This document shows positions 46,801 to 58,345 of a DNA stretch of 64,000 nt, piece after piece (position 1 is the stretch's first letter; every line of letters begins with the position of its first letter). Source of the stretch: Cephalotus follicularis (Eukaryota; Streptophyta; Magnoliopsida; Oxalidales; Cephalotaceae). Location: the NCBI GenBank assembly GCA_001972305.1, contig BDDD01002271.1:62001-126000 (forward strand), in the 5' to 3' direction. The position numbers and the translations under genes are program-made. Below the pieces are notes generated by a model that made no database searches, was not told the origin of the DNA, and worked only from the letters and a program-made list of their open reading frames with translations.

Positions 46801-49800
46801 GTTATATCGAACCCTGTAAACCAATTGTGTTTCTTCAAACCTTCCATGAGTTCATTCATCACTTGGCTCCGTAAATGAGATGTCAATGCAGCCCGAGTTG
46901 GTTCTATTGCTTCCATGCATGCTGCAAGAACTTCCTCTGTAGTGTGTCTCAGAACAAGAGAATAACTGTATTTCAAGAGGATCACATATACAGCACTCAA
47001 ATGGAGAAAGAAGAGAACAAAATGTACTAACTGATCGTATAAGGTACAATATATACTGATACACCAGAGAGGGGAACGGGATGTTCTTCAATTGAGGGTG
47101 GAATTGACCAGGAAGACTATCAAAGTTATACTTACGGTAATGACCACACTGCCCTGGACGTCACAGTAGAATCCCTTTTATCAGGATCTGCACCAGATAC
47201 ATAGTCACTTGACGGGGCAAGCAAACAAGGAGTTACATCAAGCTGCAGAAACCAAATTTGCCAATCAGATATTATGATACCTAAAATAAGACAATTCAAT
47301 TAGAAAATGATATTTAAAGCACTTCTAAAATTTACAAAACTGCAATGACACCAAGACCATTAACTTAAGGGGTAAAAAACTCAGTAGAACTATGAAGTGG
47401 GCTGCAAAAAGCTCATAAATACAAGAAACTCACAAATATCAAGAACATATATGTTATAACTAGTAAGTGGACTTTCTGAATTAAGGTCTTATAGTCTATG
47501 GACCACAAAGAGAAGCAGATAACTCAACTCCTACCTTTTATGTACATGTGAACAAATCTTCGTGATCTGATGGCATGTGTTATCATGACCAAAAGCTTAT
47601 ATTATTTACTGATGAACTTGATTGCCTAAGATTTATCATGGATGACCACTTCATCATCTATTAACAAGTAATACTGATTCAGTTTTATTCCCAACCATAA
47701 CATAGTTTATGCCTCAGCTTTCTAAACTTACATCATCAAATGCTTGCAAGTTGAGCCAAACATTTGTCCCACTCATAAGGGATACTTGCCGCTCTGAAGT
47801 GTCTCCTCCCAATATGACAAAAACTTTATGAGCACCTTCATGCTTGTTGAATGCTTCATCAAGCTGCAATGATTTTGGTCTTCGGAGCGAACAACCAGAT
47901 ACACTATTGTTTGACGCAAGATTGGGAAACCTCAAGCAAGCATGATGAATAATGCTTCGCAGAATGTTTGAATGAGAAAATCCAACCTGGAAATAGGTAA
48001 GGCAACTTTCAGAGGCAATAAAGTGTCCAAGAAAAGGATGAATAAATCTCGGACATGTGTGTCCTTATTAACCTAAGAAATGGACATAAGACCAATGCTA
48101 GTAAATCACACTCTCATCCTGCCTCCACTCAATATGTACAATATACATTGAAACCTTGCAAAACCCAGATAAATAAACCAACAAAGATGCCTACTACACA
48201 AACATATTCAGAAGTACCTTTGAAGCTTGCTGAAACAAAAAGCTTGTCTGTTCCATCCCACTAATCTGACAGATAAAGGAGGAAAAAAAATCAATAAAGG
48301 TACAAGAAAAATCAATGCCAGAATCTACAAGAAAAAAGACATCTACCTTACCAGGTTAATATCACTAAATACAATTGTACCCGAGTCAGTCCTTCCAAAA
48401 TCATCTTCAGAAGATGACAAAACACATGTAGAAGAAGGCAAAAACCACCCATCTATACGAGCAAAATCACGTAGGCCAAGTCGTTGGAACAACAGAGATG
48501 CTCCTTCTCGAATACTTCTAATTACGTCAACAGGGAAACGAGGTGGAGTGTGATAAGCAACCTGTGAAGTAGAGACATGCTTGACAAATCAAGAAGATAA
48601 ACACAAGCATGACAAGATATATACTTCAAGCCATATTAATGCTGAAAATGAATATACATTTCATGAGAATTTTTAATTTTCATATACTCTGGAGATTGAT
48701 GGAGAAAGTATAGATAAAAGAAAAAAAAGGTCTCCATATTGTGTTTAATGATTTACTGAAAGCTCATGATAAAGTTCCCAAGGAAATGTCATGGTGGGCT
48801 TTGTAGAGAAGGCGAATATTCACCAAATATATTAATGTAATTAATGACATGTATGCAAAAATAGTAACTAGAATAAGAACTTTGGAGGAGACACCAAAAT
48901 CACAATTGGCTTACATCAAGAATCTGCTCTGGACCCTTAGTGGTTATGGATGAACTTACGATGAATATTTAGGACAATATCCCTTCGTGTATGTTATGTG
49001 CAAATGATATAGAATTAATTGAAACTAAGTTTGCAGTGATTAACAAGTTGGAGTTATGAAGGCATACATTAGAGTCTAAAGGTTTTAGGATAAGTTGGAT
49101 AAAACAGAATGTTGGCTTTTGCCACCCCTTTAATTGTGTTAAAAGGTTATGTTTCGATGATTAACAAACAAGTAACAAACAAGGAATACTTGTATGCATG
49201 TTTTGATATGTTACAAACACATATACTCACTTGATTGTATGTTGAGAGTGTTGCAAAGGTTTAAAATTGCAGAAACAGGCAATCCAGCCGACTGCCCAAG
49301 GATGAATAGCCGACTGGACCTTCAAAGAAACCCAGCACCTGGAAATTGACTCCAGTCAGCCGACTGCCTCATGCATCCAGTCGACTTCCATGCAATCCAG
49401 TCGACTGCCAAGACTTTACAGCCGACTGCCAACAAGTGCACATTTCAACCAGAAGATTTTGTAACTCCATTTATAGCACCAACAGCCGACTGGAACAGAG
49501 CACCAGTCGACTGCCAAGGCATACAGTCGACTGCCCATGTCCATCCAGCCGACTGCCACTCTCCAACGGCTATAATTTCAAATGCACAACAATTTCTCCA
49601 GCCGACTGCAAGGAAAATCCAGCCGACTGGATTTGGTCTGAATGCTTAAAAATAGATCCGTTGGAGCATCTCTATTTAAGGAAGAATGTGGTATCTTTAC
49701 AAAAGAGACACAAGAAGAGCTAACAAGACAATACACATTTGTTCCAAGCAACTCAAGAGCTATCCTACATCTTTCAAATCAATACCCAAAGCTTGCAACT

Positions 49801-52800
49801 AGTTTACACTTTCATATCCAACCTTTAAAGAGGTTATTGTAAACACAAACCAATTCTTTTATCATCCATTGTAAAAGAGGGGAGTGAACCCTTGTAAGGT
49901 GTTTGATTGATTTGCACACGGAACCCAAAATCAAGTGTAAGGTGGTTTGCTTTGATTTGCACCCGTAAGCCGAAAATCAAAGGTTGCTAGTGGTATCTAG
50001 TGGAATCTCAAGGGGTTCTTGAGAAAGTGGACGTAGGCACGGATTTTGCCGAACCACTATAAATCGTTTGCACACTCTCTATCCCTTATCTCTTTACTTG
50101 TCATTGTTTGATTGTTTTTGTGTGCTTGTTTAAATTCATATTTTAATTTGTTAATTCCGCAAACAAATCGTTTCAGTTTAAGGTTGCCATACATTTCCCA
50201 ACACAGAATATGGAATGTAACTTTATTAAAAATAGGAAGTTGAAATGAGGATATAGTCAAAATTGAAAGACATGAGGTACCTAAAAAACATCCTTTTGGG
50301 GATTTTGGATTGAGTATCAATGAAGATGGAGATATTGAAGAGGGTGTGCTGTAGGGCAGTAGGAGAAATAGAGAGAGAAGAAAAAAGAGTAGAAGAACAT
50401 CCTATTGCTACACTGAAGTTAAATACGACGGAATCTCTCGGGCTAATATCATGATGGTCTTGCGTCAGGATGTTATTCATAGTACCAAAGCTGGATAAAT
50501 GAAAGGAAAAGGCTTTTGAAATTTGCGTGATAGTAGAATGCCAGCTACCCTGAAGGACTTATAAGGCCAACAATGCTTTATTAGATTGAGTGTTAAACCC
50601 CTAAAATATAACATGTTCACAAAATAAATGTAGCCAATATGAAGATGTTAAGTGGATGCATGGGAATACAATAAAGGATAGAATAAGAAGTGAATGCATT
50701 AGGAAGAAGGTTTAGGTGCCACCTATTAAAAATAAACTGAGGAAATATCAATTAAGATGGTTGGACATGTATAGATGCATCAATGTAAAAGAGCGATATG
50801 ATTCAAGTAAATGGACCAAATTGGAAGAGGGGTAGACCTAAAACTAAATGTTTGAAGGCAATGAGAAAGATTTAGGCTGTAAGACACTTACAAAAGGTAT
50901 GACTCTGAATAGAGCGTTACGACGAGAACGGATTTATATAGCCGACCCCAACTAGTTTGGGTTAAGGCTTCGCTGAGTTGAGCTGTATATGTGTGTGTAA
51001 GTCTATTTGATTGTGGCAATACCACATTCCAGAGAGGATATTCTTTGCTGCATAACTGCTTTACCTGTTCTGTGGGCAGATATTTCCTTCGATAATTAAA
51101 AATTGCATCCTTCTCCCTTACATCAGCACTACCATGAAAGTGAAGCTCCACCTGAAAATTGATGCCATTATATCATAAACAAGTCATTCACTAGGCTATT
51201 ATTATTAGTACTTGTTACAGTTACAAGATTAAAACTTAAAATGTTTTTTAATATTTCAACATCTAAATTCTTGCATGACTCAAATTTGCATCAAATCCAA
51301 TACCATATGGCTCCTATTCTTACACTTCTTATGTTGACTTTTAAACATTTTAAAGACTCCATAAATTAATTTCTTGCTGCTGTAAATAAAGAACCCATGT
51401 ACGATCCTCAAAGTGAGCAACATCCTGACATAGAGATTGCAAATTAACTATGATATATTAATAGGTCATGCTTTAAAGATAAATAACTGGTTACGGCTGC
51501 GTGTGACCACACTACGAAGGACTGGGATACACATTTAATAAAGTCAGGGGCTTAAGTCAGATCTTTGAATTGCAACGAAACAAAGCTAATTATAAACATG
51601 GTGTGGAGAGCATGAATACCTCAGTCGGCAGTAGCACAACAGGATGACTATCAGAAGCAGACGCCACATCAAGGACAATGGCTGTAAACTCACTCCCTCC
51701 AAGAAATATTTCAACCATGACTTTATCATCAATTCCCTATTGAGCATAGAACACATAACGTCTGAGACAACATTGATGGCCCGTTCCAAGCACAATGTTC
51801 TATTGTCAAATTTGTAGGGAAAATTCGCACTAGGCCAATTTAAATTAATTCACTTTGCCGAACTTACAGCTGCATCATTAGCAAAAAAAGTTTCCATTCT
51901 TGTTTATACTTTTCATTTGTCTGTATTTTTCTTCCCAAATTATTAAAATGAATCATTTCAATAAACCAGTTTCAACAGATACCATAAAAAAGGATAACCT
52001 TTCATTATGCAATCTGGAAAACCAAAAGGCAACACATCTAAAAATCAAGTTGGTACAATAACCTCATTAAATGTTCAGATCATGCATCAGTGGTATGTGT
52101 CATAACAATCCAGCATACCTCCAAAATGATATCATTAGCTTTTCTAAGGGAATCAGTAACACCATATGCAACTGTAATACCAATACTTGATCCAGCTCTT
52201 GCTGGTTTTACCTGCAAAGCGTAAGGACAGATCTGAAATCTAAAGGCAGAACAAACTATCTTCCTATTCACGATGTAATATCACAAATTTTAAGACCAAG
52301 AATAAATTGTTAACCTTACCACTACTTTCCCTGAATTAGAGTCCAATTGGTTTGTGGCAAACCATTTTGCTAATTCTGATCCATTCACTTCACTTCCCTA
52401 GTTGGCACTTAAATTGTCAGTAGAACAAATCATAAGCGGATACATTTAGGTTCAAATTCTTGTCAATAAATTAAGGCTGTGAGAAATAACAATAATTATC
52501 TACAATTAACTTAATTAAGAGGAATACCTGAACTAAAATACTAGGTACTGTCACAAAGCCATGTTTGCTTAGCTCCAAGGAAGCATTATACTGCCAATAA
52601 TTAGAAGGAACAACTAATTAGCATCATCTTACTAAGATATGCACACTGCTGGCAAAAGTAACTCCAAAGAGTATGCTAAAGAGAGATAAAGTATTCCATA
52701 TGTAAAGAGACCCATAACAAATTCTAGTGCTCAAAGCTGGTTAAGAAGTTTCTTTGACCTTGTCAAATGCTTGCTGACACTCTCTTGATCCTGTGCCAAC

Positions 52801-54056
52801 AAATGGAACATTATGTTTCTCCAATAGCTCCTGTCAACCCCATTACGAGTAGAAATTTTATCCAACGTTGATAAGAATGGAAGCTTTGAATATACCAGCG
52901 ATATTCGTTTTTGATGTTATAAGGGACTAAAGTATACGACACCTGAATGCCACCATCTTCACCAAATCGACCGTGTATAACAGGAAATATAATGTCCACA
53001 GAAGCAGCAAGATGCTCGGAAAATTCAGATAAAGACGAGAATCCTTGGGCAAGGCTGCAGTAAGAGATAAAAATCCATACAAACAATTTTCAATTAGCAC
53101 AACCAAGTAATATAGAGGTTAAGATCACTAGCTTACCTTTGCAGTTTAAAATCAAAATCTGCAGGAGTGTTTGAGTAGACCTGAAAAAACAATATGCAAA
53201 CAATAAGATAATAATAACAAGAACATTATTGTCGGCAGGTTAATTAGTTTCCATACGATATACATATATGGCCACCATTACATTTGAATTTGAGCAAGCA
53301 TTTTGCGCACACACACACACAGTGCATATAAGAGTGAATATCTAGCTCTAAATTACCACATGATGGAGATTGAACCACTATCACTACTATGTGCACGTAG
53401 CATGCACGAATCATTAGCTTTAACTTATTAAGATTCAGTGAAGCATTGTAAGCAAGTAGCAAAAATAATCTTAATTGTGTCATTAACCAATATTTGATGT
53501 GAACTAGAAAATGGATGAATAGTAACCTGAGCAGAGGATATTGCATAAGCATTCATGTCACAGTCGATGTAATAGCAGCTCACATGCAAATCATCTCCCT
53601 GAAACAAAATTAGTATAAGCTGAATGTCAAATAAAACTTTGAAAATAATTTAAAGAAAATTAATAATAAACATAAATACGAGTGCGTACGTATAACGTAT
53701 GTATATACCTGAATGTGGTCAAGGACTGATCTAGCAGAATTGAGAGAGATTCCACGCTCTGCAGATGGACCTCCGCAAATGACGCCAACTCTTAGAATTC
53801 TGTTGTTCTTGTCTATAACTTGATCATCCACCGCCAAAGCCACCTCCGTGGTGGCGCGTGGAGTCTTAACTCCCATACATCTCGTACTTGAAGCAGAAAA
53901 TGGAGTAGTAAGATTACTACCACTACTACTAATTTTTATTTGATTTAACCTTAATAAGTTGGTGATATAGGCAAGTGGTTTAAGAGCATAAATGGCGTCG
54001 TTTTGGTTGCTGCGACGAAGCGAGGAGACGCGTATGCCGTACGCGAGGGACGCCAT
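43869..54056 (-). CDS. DDL: D-alanine--D-alanine ligase family protein, two ATP-grasp ligase units, 24 exons, 962 aa, likely plastid
   Basis: Exons, 5' to 3' (minus): 54056-53709, 53598-53527, 53180-53137, 53054-52943, 52830-52759, 52590-52528, 52397-52320, 52211-52119, 51736-51620, 51151-51065, 48561-48352, 48265-48218, 47986-47732, 47242-47136, 46965-46721, 46399-46331, 46237-46173, 46050-45881, 45762-45684, 45106-44851, 44524-44479, 44350-44242, 44165-44103, 43949-43869. All introns are GT-AG and phase holds throughout. Unit 1 has GGPSAERG (95-102), HGRFGEDG (182-189) and DINLISGMEQTS (429-440). Unit 2 has GGDTSERQVS (508-517), HGGIGEDG (652-659), GPGVMASK (674-681) and EVNTVPGMTPST (920-931). 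The enzyme joins two D-Ala with ATP. The Ser/Arg-rich start looks like a plastid transit peptide. Arabidopsis At3g08840 (from memory) has the same fused layout and similar length. Unit 1 has lost the canonical ENT.PGMT motif and may be regulatory. Confidence 0.92.
49110..50203 (+). mobile_element. solo LTR (1094 bp) nested inside the LINE relic
   Basis: Starts TGTTGGC and ends CCCAACA. It is flanked by CAGAA on both sides (49105-49109 and 50204-50208), a perfect 5-bp target duplication. Removing it joins the LINE reading. Words such as GTGTAAGGTGGTTTG, GGACGTAGGCA and a late TTGTTTGCGG-type segment resemble SIRE/Maximus-type copia LTRs (inference). It contains an unusual cluster of CAG(T/C)CGACTG motifs at 49285-49630. 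Which strand was transcribed is not certain. Confidence 0.88.
49285..49630. repeat. cluster of twelve CAG(T/C)CGACTG motifs
   Basis: Eleven matches to AG(T/C)CGACTG and one variant AGTCGACTT occur in about 345 bases. Spacing is irregular and intervening sequence is unique. The T form contains the palindrome AGTCGACT (a SalI site). Six are followed by CC and three by G, so the neighbouring bases are also biased. Confidence 0.9.
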
Positions 54057-54140
54057 GTGATGATGAATTTTAGGCTATCCTCTTGTTGTTGGTGGTATTG
54101 ATAATGATGGTGATTTGTACACAGTAATGAAGGGTAGTTA

Positions 54141-54180
54141 AGAAGAGAGTGAGAGTCAGAGTGAGAGTGAGAGTGAGTTA
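54141..54180. promoter_or_regulatory. CT-rich repeat in the DDL 5' leader
   Basis: GAGAGTGA repeats on the plus strand, so CTCACTCT repeats on the sense strand of the ligase, 85-125 bases before its ATG. Pyrimidine-rich repeats at this place resemble plant Y-patch core promoters or 5' leaders. Confidence 0.45.
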
Positions 54181-54186
54181 ATTTTA

Positions 54187-54296
54187 TTATAAAATCATAA
54201 TAAAATTTAGGATGAGTTTGAGATTTTAAAAAAATATCCGTTTATAAAATCATAATAGGATTTATGATGGGTTTGAGATTTTAAAAAAATACCTGT
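54187..54296. repeat. 55-bp tandem duplication upstream of DDL
   Basis: TATAAAATCATAATA...TTTGAGATTTTAAAAAAATA occurs at about 54187-54241 and again at 54242-54296 with six or so substitutions. Confidence 0.8.
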
Positions 54297-55142
54297 TAGG
54301 GTTTGGAATGGAATTGAGATTTGACTCTAGGATACCCGCTACCCGAACCTGTTTATTTGTTATAACGCCCCAAACCCCAAGGGTCAACCCCCAATGTTTG
54401 ACGCGCTACGAACAGTACCATTCATTTACAATTTAGCGGAATAATTAAAAATTTTCAACAATATAATAATGCATGCGAAATAAATCTAATAAATAATCAC
54501 TTGTGTGTATATTACCTAATATTATACAATACTATTCATAAAAGCTCTGCCACAAGTCGGCAGGTCAAGAAATACAATATTCAAAAATATAAATAAGTCG
54601 GTCGTCGATCTGCTGTGGAGGAGACTCATCCGGGGCTTCAATCCTCGACTAGCTGCGAAGCTCCACCTATACCTGACCCATTACATTAAAATGCAATGGG
54701 TCAGCGACCACTGGTCGTGTAGGAACTACAACCCACTCGTGCATGGAGATGCAGATGCAACAAGCATATGTGATGCAAATAAGATGCAATAATAGCAGTA
54801 CAGTATGACACTCCATTCATTCACTACTAGCAGTCAAAAACAGTACAATGCATTTCGTATCATTCCTTAACAGTCATTAACCGTCGTTAATAAATCCTTT
54901 CTCGGCATCCCCTACTAAAGGAGGAGCGATAACGCACTCCAGGCGTTAAGGCAGAGGAGCCGGGACAGAAATAATCATTACATTTTAGGCAGACCGGTTC
55001 CTCGGATTCCTCGGCCGTAGGAAGAGCAATGTACGCGCTCTAGACGTTAAGGGGGAGAGGAGAGGAACACTAACATTATACAGTATCAGTAACAGTCATT
55101 TGGTACACTATACAATAATAACATTAACAGTATCAGTCAGTG

Positions 55143-55317
55143 TGGCTCATCTCGGTCGGTGATCCGTCGGCTCATCTCAATTGGTGATCCGTCAGCTCAT
55201 CTCGGTCGGTGATCCATTGGGCTATCTCGGTGATCCACCAGGCTCATCTCAAGGATAGCCTTACCGGCTCATCTCGGTCGGTGATCCCCATAGGGCTCAT
55301 CTCGGTTGGTGATCCGG
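55143..55317. repeat. tandem array, unit about 25-28 bp (GGCTCATCTCGGTCGGTGATCC)
   Basis: Seven or so copies of GGCTCATCTCGGT(C/T)GGTGATCC with variable 3-6 base linkers (CGTC, GTCA, ATTG, CATAG). One copy is shortened and one carries an AAGGATAGCC variant. Confidence 0.88.
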
Positions 55318-55659
55318 TACAGTACAATACATTATACTACACTACATTAACAATACATTACATTAATTGAGGTATGCCTTTATCATTTATTACACTACAC
55401 TTATGTTATTTTACCTATCATTATCCATTCCTATCAACCACTGCACCTATCCCTATTTTATTATCAACCACTGCACCTATCATTTATTCTATTACCATCA
55501 TATAATTCCTTTTTCCCGTTGTCATCCTCGGGCGCAGAGTCTAAACACTCAGCCACGTTATTGTGCAGGCGTGGCTCGTGCAAGGCATTATACAGAGACC
55601 ACGTGCCCATGCGTTAAATGCATGTTGCAAAGGACAACGCCTTGCTTCCAAAGGCAAGA

Positions 55660-56560
55660 CGCGTACATGGCAGAGGATGGGGAATTCAAACGTTCACTGT
55701 CGCATGCTCACGCTTGGCGCCATCCTTGCTCACCTAAAGGCATGTAAAGGACACGTGCTTATACATCATCTCGGCAACCAGGGCGCATGCTTGGAACGCA
55801 TGGCACAGTGGAGAGACGCATGCAGGGGACAAAAGGGAGTTATGGTGGCACCACGACATTCGCCAAGGAAGGGCTCAGCGTGGCGTTGGATGCTCGGGCG
55901 TACTCACGTAGACAGTGGGGCACTACACTGGTGCATTCATGGCATACAAGGCAGGGGAAAGCCATGGTGTATGATGGCAGAGGAGGCTCACATGGCAGTG
56001 CATGCTCCTCGGATGCATGGATGGAGGAACGCATCGTCGGGGCATGCATGGCGGGGCGCATCCTTAGCGCATGGGTGGCAGAGGAGATCCCAGCACCATG
56101 GCATAGGAGAGCTTGGCGCCTTTGTATGCTCGGACACGGGACATTGGAGTCCCTGGCGCATGTGTAGGCTGCATCATGGCGTGCAGAGGAGGGAGAGCTC
56201 AACATTGCCAGAGGAGAGCTCGGCACTGCACGCACACGATGTGGAGAGCTCAGCATGCATGGCAGAGGATGACACATGCATGGCAGAGGAGAGCTCGCAA
56301 GGGTTGCTCGGTAGATGAGAGCGTTTTGGTGCTGTTACAGCATGGATGCATGCAGAGGAGGACTTGCATGCTTGTACGCTCAGCGCATGGCAGAGGTGGG
56401 CATTTCTGTGCGTGGCAGAGGACGTCGCACGCATGATAGAGGAGAGTTCAAGTGTGATACATGCATAGCAGAGGACAAGTCCTCATGTACGACGTTAATG
56501 GCAGAGAAGAGCTCCTCGACGCCGTTACCTACCTGGATGCATGCAGAGGAAAGCTCGGTG
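55660..56560. repeat. dispersed GCATGGCAGAGGA / GAGCTCGGC motif zone
   Basis: About thirteen copies of GCAGAGGA (often ATGGCAGAGGA) alternate with AGCTC or CTCGGC words in 0.9 kb. Composition is far more GC-rich than the rest of the window. Long open frames exist in several frames on both strands (for example 55563-56318 plus, 55840-56277 minus). This follows from the repetition and low stop frequency and is not evidence for a protein. Confidence 0.75.
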
Positions 56561-57724
56561 CCTTGGCATGCTCAGGAAGCATGGCACATCGAGCGCATGG
56601 CTCCTCGGCACGCCATCATGTATGACGGCTATAGTACACCACACCGCTGCCCCCGGATGCGTGTCCTCGTCGCATGCACATCCTCGGCTCATGGCGTCTC
56701 AGGCATGTGGTTCCCCAGCACATGGGTTCCTCTGGTATATGGTTCCCTGGTACATGGCTTCTTTGGCATATAGGCAGTGGACGTTACCTTACGTAAACTA
56801 GATGTATGGTACTAGAGGACTCAGCGCATGTCATGACACATCACTCTAGTATATCATGGTTGGCTCACGGGTCTAACAGTTGGGCACATGACATAGCAGG
56901 CTAGGAAGCTCTGCTCAGCACGCTCGACGCATGGGAGGCATGCTCAGTGCGTAAGTCACATGCTTAGGATACTATAATATATATAAGTATGATGCTTACC
57001 CATTTGTAGAGGAACATGAACGCCATCTAAGTCATCTTAACATTATCTATCACTAGCCTAAGCATTCATCATTCATACATTCATCACTAATATAACATTT
57101 GTAACAATACACAGTAGAAATGGAAGCACTGAGTAGGAGATAGATCCTACCTCAAATGACGAGATTTCAGTACTTTCCTTTCTTAGCACAATCCCCTCAA
57201 TTGCTCCTTTGCTGGTAGCTTCCTTGCCTTTCCTTTCCCGAATTATCAATAGCCCCTTTTCACTGTCTCTACCTCCCTTTTAGAGACAACCAAGGAATGC
57301 TCTAGATTGCTCTACATGTTTCTACCATATTAATCACACTTTCGGGCCTGGTGGCATCAAAGTAGTTGGCCTAACAATAAGCATTTCTTTATCTTCCTTT
57401 CTTAGCCCATTAAGACTCTTTCTTCCTTTCCATTTATCACATCTTGGCTCAATATTAATAACATATTTAGAGCCCAAATAAAACACCAATTTTTTTCCTT
57501 AATTCCAATTTGGGCCATAAACACTTCCAAGTCCAAACACCATTTCTTCATTTCAATCTAATAACAGTATTCCATTTCGGGTCTAATTCCATTCTTTAAT
57601 ATTTATAAAATTCCGGGTATTACATTTTTGGGCCCAATTTCCATTAAACAATTTTGGCCTAGCATCCGGTCCAGTCCAACGGTCATTCTTTTATATAAAA
57701 TTTTGGGTGTTACATTTGTTATAA

Positions 57725-58345
57725 TCATACTCTAATATGTTTTGCCAACTTCTGTAGGTGAAGTGCAAAAAGAAAGTTACATGAGTTGTGTAATTGAAAA
57801 TTGTTGTTTATTGTGTTGGACTTGTTTATTGTATTAGTGTTAAATTTGATCTTTTGTAGTTAATGTATATTGATCACTTTGTATACTTGAATTGTTTAGA
57901 GTATTAGTATATTGAATTATGATTTGATTTTTGTTGTTGATTAGCATTGTGATGTTGAATAGGATGTTAAATTTGTTGATGATTGAGTGGAAAGCTAAAT
58001 TTGTTGTTAATGAATAGTGTAATGTTGAATTATTATTAGGTTTATAGTGATAGATGATATTAGAGACTTATTTTTTTTTCTTTTTTTTTTCAATTAACTC
58101 TTTTTAAATTTTGGCTTTCAGGTCGGGTTTCGGGTTCGATTCGGGTATTTTATCTCAATTAAATGATAATCGAGTGGGACGGGTAATTAACGGGTATAGC
58201 GGGTTCGGAACGGGACGAATTTGAAAAATTATTATAAAATTTAAACGGGTTTGGAACGGGTTTCGGGATTGAGATACATAAACAGATTTGGAAATGGGAT
58301 GAACAATTCTGACGGGTACCCTACCCGTTACCACTCCTACTTGTA
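57725..58345 (-). mobile_element. relic with CGGGT-rich terminus (possible hAT-type element)
   Basis: 58120-58345 contains many CGGGT words and ends with ACGGGTACCCTACCCGTTACCACTCC. On the minus strand this reads GGAGTGGTAACGGGTAGGGTACCCG, a known style of plant hAT-element terminus. A partner CCCGCTACCCGAACC lies at 54333-54349, just outside the 3.35-kb insertion, so the insertion may have landed in this older element. No target duplication could be confirmed. Confidence 0.4.

Larger units (their letters stand above)
48729..50985 (+). pseudogene. LINE (non-LTR retrotransposon) relic in a DDL intron
   Basis: Plus-strand reading at 48729 resembles plant LINE reverse transcriptase: LHIVFNDLLKAHDKVPKEM matches the LxMVFIDLEKAYDKVPRE block, with YINVINDMY and later a decayed IPSCMLCANDIELIE (the catalytic FADD box is lost). 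After a 1.1-kb interruption it resumes at 50209 (MECNFIKN) and ends with the usual AD-PN-LGL tail near 50940-50970. Stops and frameshifts are frequent. It lies antisense to the ligase gene, between exons 10 and 11, and swells that intron to 2.5 kb. Confidence 0.85.
54355..57724. mobile_element. 3.35-kb insertion flanked by an 11-bp direct repeat, class unresolved
   Basis: ATTTGTTATAA occurs at 54355-54365 and at 57714-57724. The insert begins CGCCCCAAACCCC and ends GGGTGTTAC; reversed, the right end reads GTAACACCC, which weakly mirrors the left TATAACGCCCC. Direct repeats of 9-11 bp suggest a Mutator-like non-autonomous element, but long terminal inverted repeats are absent. Inside are two CTCGGC...GTTAAGG blocks (54897-55066), a tandem array (55143-55317) and a GC-rich zone (55520-56960) full of GCAGAGGA and AGCTCGGC words. 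No transposase or other protein family is recognised. Confidence 0.6.

Noticed and set aside
49346-49723. 125-residue frame over the CAG(T/C)CGACTG cluster
   Set aside because: It reads the motif as repeated SRLP/PADC-like words inside a solo LTR with clear ends, so it is not a gene.
55840-56277. 145-residue antisense frame in the GC-rich repeat zone
   Set aside because: Overlaps two other open frames and consists of repeat words. No motif, start context or neighbour supports it.
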